Assembly (NCBI GenBank): GCA_002448445.1
Contig: DJYC01000092.1
Location: forward strand, 1-11,456
DNA: 11,456 bases
Reading direction: 5' to 3'
Source: Treponema sp. UBA6988
Lineage (GTDB): Bacteria; Spirochaetota; Spirochaetia; Treponematales; Treponemataceae
The notes under the pieces were generated by a model. That model saw nothing but the letters and a program-made list of their open reading frames with translations, was not told the origin of the DNA and made no database searches. Shown piece after piece: positions 1 through 6,237 of the stretch (the stretch's first letter is position 1; each line of letters starts with the position of its first letter). The translations under genes and the position numbers were made by a program.

Positions 1-66
1 TTGGTCGCTACCCCTTCTGCGGGGTACTCCCTTTGCTAAGCCCCGCAACGCCCCAATGGGAATTGG
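1..66. repeat. GC-rich hairpin-forming intergenic repeat-like element (probably cut at the left edge)
   Basis: This stretch is much richer in G and C than the A/T-rich DNA after it and is built of inverted repeats. TACCCC (9-14) pairs with GGGGTA (21-26) around a 6-base loop. Alternatively GCGGGG (19-24) pairs with CCCCGC (41-46), so two mutually exclusive folds are possible. A further short hairpin is CCAAT (53-57) with ATTGG (62-66). The 10-mer GCGGGGTACT at 19-28 recurs at 10908-10917 in the other GC-rich intergenic element, and both copies continue to an ACGCCC block and then a TTGG or TGGG block. I infer a dispersed intergenic repeat family. I see no coding potential here. It could also be the terminator region of a gene lying to the left. 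Confidence 0.5.
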
Positions 67-137
67 TGTTAGAAAATAACTCCGTAACCTACGAGCAAGA
101 AAAAAATGCCCGCAAAGAAAAGTCCAAAATCCTAACG

Positions 138-166
138 TTGACTTTTTTAAGTTTTCTTTATAGAAT
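138..166 (+). promoter_or_regulatory. Sigma-70-type promoter for the 192-836 gene
   Basis: The -35 box TTGACT (138-143) and -10 box TAGAAT (161-166) are separated by exactly 17 bases of T-rich DNA; each box matches the consensus at five of six positions. The predicted start is near 173, giving a leader of about 20 bases that contains the ribosome binding site AGAGGGG (182-188) just before the ATG at 192. Bases 67-137 between the repeat and this promoter show nothing recognisable. Confidence 0.75.
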
Positions 167-191
167 TAAATAACAGTGGACAGAGGGGAAA

Positions 192-836
192 ATGACAGTT
201 ACGCTTAGAGAAATCAGACGGCTCCAGGACAAGGTTGCCGAAGAAATCAAAGAACTAAAGGAAAATCCGGACGCAGACTACGACCGTCTTGCAGAACTAC
301 GCACGCTCAGCTTTAACATTTCAATGGTCTTTTTGCGCTACAGCATGGAAAAGGACAGCACAGAGATTGAGCTAGGCCCCGCAGATAGCAAAATCGTTAG
401 CGCGCTAAAGCCTTTCAAGCAGGAACAGGAAAAAAAGCAGGAGGCGGAGACCGAACGCAAAAAATCCGCCACAATGGCAGAATTTGTGGACAATATCTGC
501 ACCCTTTCCAAGGACTGCCTGGACGAGATTGTGTTCATGAAGGAGTCGCTGGAGCTTTGCCGCAACAAAATCTTCAGGCAAAATCTGGAGATAAGGCTTG
601 AAAGTGCCCTAAAGGGCATGGAAGAAATATACAGCCTGCGCATGGACGCAAAAAAACTTTCTCTATGGAAAAACGAGGTTCTTCATGGCCGTGAGGATGC
701 CGCAAAGCTGCTTGGAAGCATAAAGACAGAAAAAAAGGCAGCCGCATCCCGCGAAAACGGAAAAAAAGGCGGCCGTCCAAGAAAAATTCAGGAAAAAAAG
801 AGCGGAAAATCTCAAAAAAGTGCAAAAAGAATTTGA
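192..836 (+). CDS. Hypothetical helical protein with basic AT-hook-like C-terminal tail
   Basis: I do not recognise the family. The 214-residue product has no signal peptide or membrane segment and should be cytoplasmic. Residues 1-50 look like a helical hairpin. Residues 75-95 are a charged stretch rich in Glu, Gln and Lys. Residues 95-180 are again helical, with scattered cysteines (103, 109, 123). The tail from about 179 is strongly basic and contains GGRPRK at 193-198. The Gly-Arg-Pro core flanked by basic residues resembles an AT-hook, and similar NGKKGGRPRK-like tails occur on many small bacterial proteins of unknown role. This suggests nucleic-acid contact, but that is inference. The ATG is supported by AGAGGGG at 182-188 and a well-placed promoter. 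The gene appears monocistronic. Its TGA stop lies within the -35 box of the next promoter, and the terminator at 914-959 probably ends its transcript. Confidence 0.8.
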   Translation: MTVTLREIRRLQDKVAEEIKELKENPDADYDRLAELRTLSFNISMVFLRYSMEKDSTEIELGPADSKIVSALKPFKQEQEKKQEAETERKKSATMAEFVDNICTLSKDCLDEIVFMKESLELCRNKIFRQNLEIRLESALKGMEEIYSLRMDAKKLSLWKNEVLHGREDAAKLLGSIKTEKKAAASRENGKKGGRPRKIQEKKSGKSQKSAKRI

Positions 837-861
837 CATAACACCACATATAGTGTATACT
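833..861 (+). promoter_or_regulatory. Near-consensus sigma-70 promoter overlapping the stop codon of the preceding gene
   Basis: The -35 box is a perfect TTGACA (833-838), the spacer is exactly 17 bases, and the -10 box is TATACT (856-861), one mismatch from consensus. This is the best promoter match I found in the window. It overlaps the last codons of the preceding gene (TGA at 834-836). The predicted start is near 867-869. The first ORF downstream (ATG at 1012) lies beyond a terminator, so the immediate transcript would be short and non-coding. Confidence 0.8.
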
Positions 862-866
862 CCAAA

Positions 867-959
867 GTAGATTCAGTATAAACCCACTATTTATATTGAA
901 CGATTCCCACTCAGCTCTGTCAGCTTTTCCCACTAATCCCACTGACAGGGCATTTTTTT
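867..959 (+). ncRNA. Candidate small RNA (about 93 nt) with its own promoter and terminator
   Basis: A near-consensus promoter (833-861) is followed after about 50 bases by an intrinsic terminator (914-959), and there is no ORF of note between them. This is the usual layout of a free-standing bacterial small RNA gene. The transcript carries four copies of CCCACT (883, 906, 929 and 938, spaced 23, 23 and 9). The last two lie mostly in the terminator loop, so they would be single-stranded and free to pair with AGTGGG-type sites. TTTTCCC at 925-931 is exactly complementary to GGGAAAA at 186-192, which covers the ribosome binding site and first base of the upstream gene; a 7-mer match can occur by chance. 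The alternative is a terminated leader (attenuator) of the 1012 operon. Confidence 0.55.
914..959 (+). terminator. Rho-independent terminator
   Basis: GCTCTGTCAG (914-923) pairs with CTGACAGGGC (942-951) over 10 base pairs, one of them a G-U wobble. The loop is 18 bases. One A follows, then seven Ts (953-959). It would end both the candidate small RNA and read-through from the 192-836 gene. Confidence 0.8.
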
Positions 960-973
960 ACCCAAATTTTTAC

Positions 974-1002
974 TTGACACAAAGCCGTTTTTTAACGATT
1001 AT
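974..1002 (+). promoter_or_regulatory. Putative promoter of the four-gene operon, possibly giving a leaderless mRNA
   Basis: A perfect -35 box TTGACA (974-979) is followed after 17 bases by GATTAT (997-1002), which matches the -10 consensus at four of six positions. Transcription would then begin near 1009, at or within about 3 bases of the ATG at 1012. The region before that ATG (TTATTATAACGTT) has no Shine-Dalgarno sequence, which fits a leaderless message. TATAAC at 1003-1008 is a better -10 by sequence but would be 23 bases from the -35 box. Confidence 0.5.
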
Positions 1003-1011
1003 TATAACGTT

Positions 1012-1677
1012 ATGAATAAAAACAACCTCTCCCGGGAATATCTTGAATCCATTTCCACGGCAGACTTGATTTCTTTGGCTGACTACTACGGAATAGACAT
1101 ACCGGAAAACCTTAACCGCCGCTTTATCATCGGAGACCTTCTTGAAGTTGCGGAGGAAATTCAGGCAAAGGAAGAAAACGAAGAAAACGTAATCATAGCC
1201 AATGGCGAATTGGAAATTCCTGAAAACCTGCCCAAAACATACAACGAGACAAAAATACGCGCAGTTCTGCACAACCCCGCATGGGCCTTCGTGTTTTGGG
1301 ACACGAGGAACAGCCTACAGGGGGAAAACGGAACAGAAGGAATGTTCCTCCACGTGTGCATATTCAGCAACAACGAGGACGAAAGCCCAACCGACTTTTT
1401 TGACATACAGGCTCCTTCAAGATGCGGAGAGCAGTATGTCCTGCTTCCACCCGGAACAAAGAGCTTTGCAATAGAGCTAAAAATTCCGCCTGCCCTACCG
1501 GGAGAAAAGCCAGAGATAATTGCCTTTACGGAAAAAATACAGATTCCCCAAGAAAATCCTGTAATAGCCGGCATAAAACCGGGGCAGAAGGTTCAAGTTC
1601 CACCCATGGTTTCTCTTTCCGGCTTCGAACAGCTTTTGAGCGCCCAGTTCAGGGAGCACAGGGAATCATTTGCATAA
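1012..1677 (+). CDS. DUF4912 domain protein with N-terminal SAP/Rho_N-like helical domain
   Basis: The 221-residue cytoplasmic protein has two parts. Residues 6-50 (STADLISLADYYGIDIPENL and following) resemble the helix-extended-helix folds of SAP or Rho N-terminal domains, where a GIDIP turn separates two helices. Such domains often contact nucleic acids, but many have no known ligand. Residues 73-200 match the DUF4912 pattern: LPKTYNETKIRAVLHNP followed by WAFVFWD, a beta-sandwich-like region rich in aromatic residues. DUF4912 has no established biochemical role. From memory, it often sits beside or is fused to GH57-like (DUF1957) proteins, and here a GH57-like gene follows after 42 bases. 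I infer a carbohydrate-binding or partner role. No Shine-Dalgarno precedes the ATG and no alternative start lies upstream in frame; the N-terminus looks complete for the family. This is the first gene of the putative operon. Confidence 0.85.
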   Translation: MNKNNLSREYLESISTADLISLADYYGIDIPENLNRRFIIGDLLEVAEEIQAKEENEENVIIANGELEIPENLPKTYNETKIRAVLHNPAWAFVFWDTRNSLQGENGTEGMFLHVCIFSNNEDESPTDFFDIQAPSRCGEQYVLLPPGTKSFAIELKIPPALPGEKPEIIAFTEKIQIPQENPVIAGIKPGQKVQVPPMVSLSGFEQLLSAQFREHRESFA

Positions 1678-1719
1678 AAAAAGAATTTAAAAACAAAAAT
1701 GTGATCATGGGGTTTTAAA

Positions 1720-3315
1720 GTGTCAGACAAGAAATTGATAATAGTAATTACTGCTGAACAGGGCTATATCCGCAACCAAAAGACGGACGAGGGTTTTTCC
1801 GCCCAGAACGACATCCTCTTCGGGGCAATCACGGACACCTACATTCCCCTATTGAATCTTTTTACGAAACTCAGCGGGGAAAATATTCCCTTTAAGGTCG
1901 GACTCGTGCTTAGCCCGGTACTCTGCACTCTCTTGTCTGATGAAGTGCTTCAGGACCAGTACATAAACTACCTGGACAGGCGCATTGCCCTTGGCGACGT
2001 AGAGCTTGAGCGCAATAAAAACGACACCGCAGTTCTTGACCAGGTTAGAAACTGTCTTGCAAAGCTCCAGAAGACAAGGCTTGACTTTACAGACCGCTAC
2101 CAGAAGAACCTCGTGGCAGCATTCAAGGACTTTGCAGAGCGCGACTACGTTGAGCTTATTGCAACCGCAGCTACATACGCCTATCTTCCCCACTACGCAG
2201 ACCTCAAGGAAGCTTTGAACGCACAGGTGGAGACAGGAATCCGCGCCCAGAAGAATTTCTTTGAAGAAAGCGGAGACGGATTCTACCTGCCATATCTTGG
2301 CTGGGCAAACGAGCTTGAAAGCGTAATCCGCTCCTACAACATGAATTACACTATTGTAGACACAAAGGCCCTGCTTTTTTCCAAGGACTGCCCTTCAACA
2401 GGAATCTTTTCCCCGGTAAGGACCAACCGCTCCCTTGTAATATTTGCAAAGGACAACGAGACTCCACAGGACATTACGGACAAGGACACAGGTTTTGCAT
2501 GCAACCCGGCCTACAGAAACCAGAATGAAGATATTGGCTTCTCCCTTGAAGGCGCAGAGCTAGAAAACTTCCTTGGAAACAGCAGAATCCGCATACAGAC
2601 AGGCTACAAGTACACGGCAAACGATTCCAAAGTATACGATGCAAAAAAAGCCCGTGAGCAGGTAAAAAAAGACGCACTTGCCTTCTACAGCTCAAAAAAA
2701 GAAAAGCTCAACAAGGCATCAGCCCTTATGGAAGAAGGACAAGACGCAATCCTTACCTGCACCATTCCCGCTGAACTCCTCGGCCAGACCTGGTTTGAAG
2801 GCATTGACTGGTTGGAAGAAGTAATACGCCTTGTCTTTTCAGAAAGCAAACAGGAAGAAAAGATTAGCCTTTCCCTTTGCCGTGAAAACCTGGAAAAGCA
2901 GTTCTCCCTGCCAAAGACAACGCTCTACCCTTGCGGAGAAAGCGGAAGCGGCTACGGGGAGGACCTTTTGGACAGCAGCAACAGCTACATGTACCGCTAC
3001 GTGCGCACAGCAACGGAAAGGGTCATAGACTTAACCGAACGTTTTCCCAGCGAAACGGGCCTAAAGGCAAGGCTACTCGACACAGGTGCAAAGGAAGTCC
3101 TTCTTGCGCAGAGCGGTGACTGGCCATCAATGATTCATGAACAGAAACTTCCAAACTTTGCGGCGGAATCCTTCAAAAAGCACATACTATCCTTTACGAC
3201 AGTATTCGACTCTCTTGCAAGCAATACGGTAAGCACGGAATGGCTCACGAACATTGAGAGGGAGCATTCAATCTTCCCCTGGCTTACATACCGGGTTTTC
3301 TCACGAAAAAAATAG
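1720..3315 (+). CDS. GH57-like (alpha-glucan branching enzyme family) protein lacking both catalytic residues
   Basis: The 531-residue protein follows the GH57/DUF1957 branching-enzyme plan, but its active-site motifs are altered. Motif 1 (usually LHxHLPYVR) is ITAEQGYIR at 10-18, with both histidines replaced by Thr11 and Glu13. The ATHGFLPLL region is ATYAYLPHY at 151-159. The nucleophile motif FWLPECGY is FYLPYLGW at 188-195, with Tyr192 in place of the catalytic Glu. The acid/base motif FDTELFGHWW is IPAELLGQTW at 349-358, with Pro350 in place of the Asp. The late motif LAQSSDWP survives as LAQSGDWP at 462-469, and WFEG is kept at 358-361. Length and fold signals are intact, so this looks like a maintained pseudoenzyme that may still bind alpha-glucan, not a decaying gene. 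There is no signal peptide. Translation starts at GTG, with a weak GGGG at 1709-1712 upstream. Confidence 0.8.
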   Translation: MSDKKLIIVITAEQGYIRNQKTDEGFSAQNDILFGAITDTYIPLLNLFTKLSGENIPFKVGLVLSPVLCTLLSDEVLQDQYINYLDRRIALGDVELERNKNDTAVLDQVRNCLAKLQKTRLDFTDRYQKNLVAAFKDFAERDYVELIATAATYAYLPHYADLKEALNAQVETGIRAQKNFFEESGDGFYLPYLGWANELESVIRSYNMNYTIVDTKALLFSKDCPSTGIFSPVRTNRSLVIFAKDNETPQDITDKDTGFACNPAYRNQNEDIGFSLEGAELENFLGNSRIRIQTGYKYTANDSKVYDAKKAREQVKKDALAFYSSKKEKLNKASALMEEGQDAILTCTIPAELLGQTWFEGIDWLEEVIRLVFSESKQEEKISLSLCRENLEKQFSLPKTTLYPCGESGSGYGEDLLDSSNSYMYRYVRTATERVIDLTERFPSETGLKARLLDTGAKEVLLAQSGDWPSMIHEQKLPNFAAESFKKHILSFTTVFDSLASNTVSTEWLTNIEREHSIFPWLTYRVFSRKK

Positions 3316-3355
3316 GCAAAACTGGAATTTCTCAATTATCTTCACTTATGTGCCG

Positions 3356-3377
3356 AAAATAAGATAAGGCTTATTTT
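3356..3377. other. AT-rich inverted repeat between operon genes 2 and 3
   Basis: AAAATAAG (3356-3363) and CTTATTTT (3370-3377) form a perfect 8-bp inverted repeat around 6 bases in the 87-base gap before the TTG start at 3403. It could be an operator or a weak internal processing or pause site. No T-run follows it, so it is not a classical terminator. A weak promoter (TTCACT at 3341, GATAAG at 3363, 16-base spacer) would overlap it. AT-rich palindromes of this size arise easily by chance. Confidence 0.3.
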
Positions 3378-3392
3378 AAAACAAAAAGGCTC

Positions 3393-3405
3393 AGGAGAAA
3401 AATTG
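3393..3405 (+). promoter_or_regulatory. Ribosome binding site that selects a TTG start
   Basis: AGGAG (3393-3397) lies 5 bases before TTG at 3403-3405. This start gives an intact signal peptide beginning MRRLRNIFRI. The first in-frame ATG is too far downstream to keep that peptide. Confidence 0.75.
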
Positions 3406-6237
3406 AGACGCCTGCGTAATATATTCAGAATTCTCTTTATATGCATTCTCTCTCTCGGCTTTGCGGAAGTGGCATTTTCATCGGGAAAAAAGGACAAGTC
3501 TGCCCCTCCGTCTCCCGAGGAAAAATCCGACGGAAGGGGATATACAGCTGAATACCCAAAATATCCTGATGAATTCAACCAAATAATGGAAGAAGCATTC
3601 AACCTTGCCCAAAACGGCCAGTACCTGAATGCCGTGCACAGGTTTACAAGGAATCCCGTAACTTTCACACTAAAAAAACAGCAGTACGAACGGAAGCGCA
3701 AGGGGCAGCCGGAAATCCAACCGGTGCATGACTCAATTGCCCGCGTACTTGAACTCGAAATGCAGTATACGGCCATGCAGGCAAAACTCGTTTCCCTCAA
3801 TACCGGGCTAAAGGCCTCCGTAGCAAATTCACTCTATCAGCAAGCGGAAGAAAACATAAACTCCATACGCGAGACTCTGGAAACATTTTCTTCCATTAGG
3901 AACGGCATCTATGACGAAGGCGTAAAAATCAGGGAATTGTTCAAGAGCCTAAAGGCGCAAAAAGAAATAAGCGATGAATGTTGGCTCTCCTTCTGCGAAA
4001 AATTCATACTGGGAACGGAAAAGACTCCTTACACGGGAATAATCGGCGCACTGGATGCCCAATGGAACAGCATAGACCTGGGGCTGCTCGAGGCTATAAC
4101 GGAAAAGGAAGAATCCCTGCAAGACATATTTGACAAAGCCATGTCGGAGGAACTGATCTTCAATTCCCCTGATTCCTATGAATCGGCACGCAACGCCGTA
4201 ATGGAGTTTTCACCCCTGTCTTCCACGATGAAAAACATTCTGGAGCTTAAAAAACTTCTTGCAGGAAAACTTTCCGAGCGGCAGAAAAGAACCAACAAGT
4301 CAATGATTGAGTCTGCGGATTTTCTTGAGCAGGCAGAAAAAAAGAACCTTGAGCTTATAGAAACCGCGCAAAAAATCTCCCTACTGAACAAGAAGTACAG
4401 CAATGCGGAGGAAACAAAGGCTGATGTCATGCAGGCCATGCGGGAAGGAACTGAGCAGACGATAAAGGAATACATATCGATTGCAAACGAGTACTCAGTC
4501 TTCATAAGCATTGCCGAAGGGGCACGGAAGAATAAATGGCTCAAGGGCACAAAGTCCTTTGCAAAGGAAGTTCCTCGCTGGACAAAGACAACAGAGTCTT
4601 TTGAAAACTCATATTCATTCATACAGAATTACTGCGAAAAAAATGGAAATGAAGTGCTAAAAAAAGCTGGGGAAAGGCTCCTTGAAGCGGGGGACAAATT
4701 TTATGAAGACGAAAAAAATCAGTATGACCAGATAAAAATACTTGCACCCGGCATTGACATAAAGCTTGAAGAAGATGAGTCAGAAGAGACGCCAAAGCAG
4801 CATCCCACGGAATTCATAAGGCAAACAGAAGAACTTTTGAGGACAAACAAGGCCGACAGAAAATCCTTGGAAGATGGAAGCTCAAGCCTGAATGATGCGG
4901 AAAAATACTATAAGAGTACCGTCCAGTCCATGCAGAAAAAAGCTGGGGAACAGCTAAAGAAGCTAGAGCAGTTCAAGAAAACGCTTGAATCAAATTCAGA
5001 AAAGATAAGGAACCAGCAGCTTCATGCCAGAACCGCAATCAATGAAGTTCACATGTACTACAGCCGGGCCCTTAGCGCATACGAAAACGAAAACCTTTCT
5101 ACTGCGCAGATAAATCTGGAAAAGGCGCAAAAGACCTACGACTCAATTATCTCAATAATGAAGATGGATGCCGACATTCAGGACCAGACATACGAAAACC
5201 TATCCACCCTCAAGCAAAAAATCGTGGAAAAGCAGCGTCCTTCCCTAATAAAAAACCTGCGCGACTACAAGAGGGAAATCCGCGTCAACTACTACGCCGG
5301 CAACTACGAAGAAGCAAACGAGAACATAATAAGGGCAGACAACGTAAGGCAGGAATGGGAAACATTCATGGACACTCCCCTGGACGCGGACGAAGAGCTA
5401 GAAAGATTCCGGCAGCTTGTTGCAACAGCCCTCACCATAAAAAACGGACGTGTCCTAAACCCAGAAGATCCGCTCTACCCGGAAATGTCCCAGATTCTTT
5501 CCCTGTGCGACAACTATTACACGCTCGGCACAAGCGAAATAAACAAGGGCAAAAAGCGTGACGGAATGGCCCACCTAAGAAAGGCAAAGGAAAAGCTTGA
5601 AGAGCTAAAACTTGTCTACCCCCACAACCACGAAGCAACTATTCTTGCCTTTAAGGTAGACAAGATTCTTGACCCAAAGGCATTCAACAATACCTATGCC
5701 AACCACCTAAAGGAACTTAAGCAAATTGACTATTCCAAAAAAGACGCAACGTCTCTAATGGGATACGGAGACCTAAAGGACCTGCAGGAAATAAACCCGG
5801 CCTACCCCGGACTTTCCGACTTTATAGCAAACATAGAAATAAACTGGGGACTCAGGGAAAAAGCCACCGACGACTCAGCAAAGGAAGCTGCGGAAGAAAT
5901 TGCACAGGAAGCACAAAAGGCACTTGATTCCGCCGGGCGTGACCCGGAAAAGCTAGCAGAAATAAAGGCAGCCGCAAACCAGGCTCTAAGCATGGACAGA
6001 ACAAACGCAACCGCAACAGCAGTGCTTGATGAAATTGCCCTAAGAACAGGGCAGCAGGCGGCTGTAACACTTAATGCGGCAGACGAAGCTAAATACCAGC
6101 AGGCCATACGCTTCCTGCAAAACGGAAACGTCGTCGCCGCAAACGCAAACCTTCAGGAACTCTTGCAGAATCCTGAAAACCTGAGGTCTGCAAAAATTCA
6201 AAAACTTAAAAACCGTATTGAAGGAATGCTAAAATGA
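3403..6237 (+). CDS. Large secreted helical protein with TPR-like C-terminal region
   Basis: The 944-residue protein begins with a Sec signal peptide: basic MRRLRNIFR, a hydrophobic core to about residue 20, and a likely cleavage after Ala-Phe-Ser at 24-26. The SSGKKDK stretch after it is common in treponemal exported proteins. There is no lipobox cysteine at the cleavage point, so I expect a soluble periplasmic protein, not a lipoprotein. Residues 55-540 are almost wholly helical and charged, with coiled-coil character around 300-350 and 465-540. TPR-like helical pairs can be seen near 550-585, 628-652, 705-740 and 896-922. A stretch at 820-870 is rich in Ala, Glu and Lys. TPR-type repeats usually hold protein partners; no enzyme motif is visible. 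The stop codon overlaps the start of the sensor-phosphatase gene by 4 bases, so the two are probably translationally coupled and may act together at the inner membrane. The specific function is unknown. Confidence 0.8.
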   Translation: MRRLRNIFRILFICILSLGFAEVAFSSGKKDKSAPPSPEEKSDGRGYTAEYPKYPDEFNQIMEEAFNLAQNGQYLNAVHRFTRNPVTFTLKKQQYERKRKGQPEIQPVHDSIARVLELEMQYTAMQAKLVSLNTGLKASVANSLYQQAEENINSIRETLETFSSIRNGIYDEGVKIRELFKSLKAQKEISDECWLSFCEKFILGTEKTPYTGIIGALDAQWNSIDLGLLEAITEKEESLQDIFDKAMSEELIFNSPDSYESARNAVMEFSPLSSTMKNILELKKLLAGKLSERQKRTNKSMIESADFLEQAEKKNLELIETAQKISLLNKKYSNAEETKADVMQAMREGTEQTIKEYISIANEYSVFISIAEGARKNKWLKGTKSFAKEVPRWTKTTESFENSYSFIQNYCEKNGNEVLKKAGERLLEAGDKFYEDEKNQYDQIKILAPGIDIKLEEDESEETPKQHPTEFIRQTEELLRTNKADRKSLEDGSSSLNDAEKYYKSTVQSMQKKAGEQLKKLEQFKKTLESNSEKIRNQQLHARTAINEVHMYYSRALSAYENENLSTAQINLEKAQKTYDSIISIMKMDADIQDQTYENLSTLKQKIVEKQRPSLIKNLRDYKREIRVNYYAGNYEEANENIIRADNVRQEWETFMDTPLDADEELERFRQLVATALTIKNGRVLNPEDPLYPEMSQILSLCDNYYTLGTSEINKGKKRDGMAHLRKAKEKLEELKLVYPHNHEATILAFKVDKILDPKAFNNTYANHLKELKQIDYSKKDATSLMGYGDLKDLQEINPAYPGLSDFIANIEINWGLREKATDDSAKEAAEEIAQEAQKALDSAGRDPEKLAEIKAAANQALSMDRTNATATAVLDEIALRTGQQAAVTLNAADEAKYQQAIRFLQNGNVVAANANLQELLQNPENLRSAKIQKLKNRIEGMLK
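6221..6237 (+). promoter_or_regulatory. ATGA stop-start overlap with upstream ribosome binding site
   Basis: The ATG at 6234-6236 overlaps the TGA at 6235-6237, with AAGGA at 6221-6225 upstream. This layout is typical of translational coupling, where ribosomes ending one gene restart on the next. It supports joint production of the helical periplasmic protein and the membrane phosphatase. Confidence 0.75.

Noticed and set aside
338..942. Long minus-strand open frames opposite the 192-836 gene
   Set aside because: They overlap a gene with its own promoter and ribosome binding site, and their Ser/Leu/Phe-rich translations are what the antisense of Lys/Glu-rich helical coding gives.
974..1008. 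TTGACA paired with TATAAC (1003-1008) as the operon promoter
   Set aside because: The spacer would be 23 bases, too long for sigma-70; the GATTAT at 17 bases is preferred.
1707..1718. A minimal ORF (ATG GGG TTT TAA) just before the GH57-like gene, as a possible leader peptide
   Set aside because: It is only three codons long, has no ribosome binding site, and its GGGG more plausibly serves the GTG start at 1720.
3356..3377. Inverted repeat between genes 2 and 3 as an intrinsic terminator
   Set aside because: The stem is almost all A-T and As, not Ts, follow it; it would not be expected to stop transcription and split the operon.
3436..3447. Cys14 of the secreted helical protein as a lipobox cysteine
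   Set aside because: The cysteine falls in the middle of the hydrophobic core, only 13 residues from the start and followed by more hydrophobic residues. A cleavage after residue 26 by signal peptidase I fits better.
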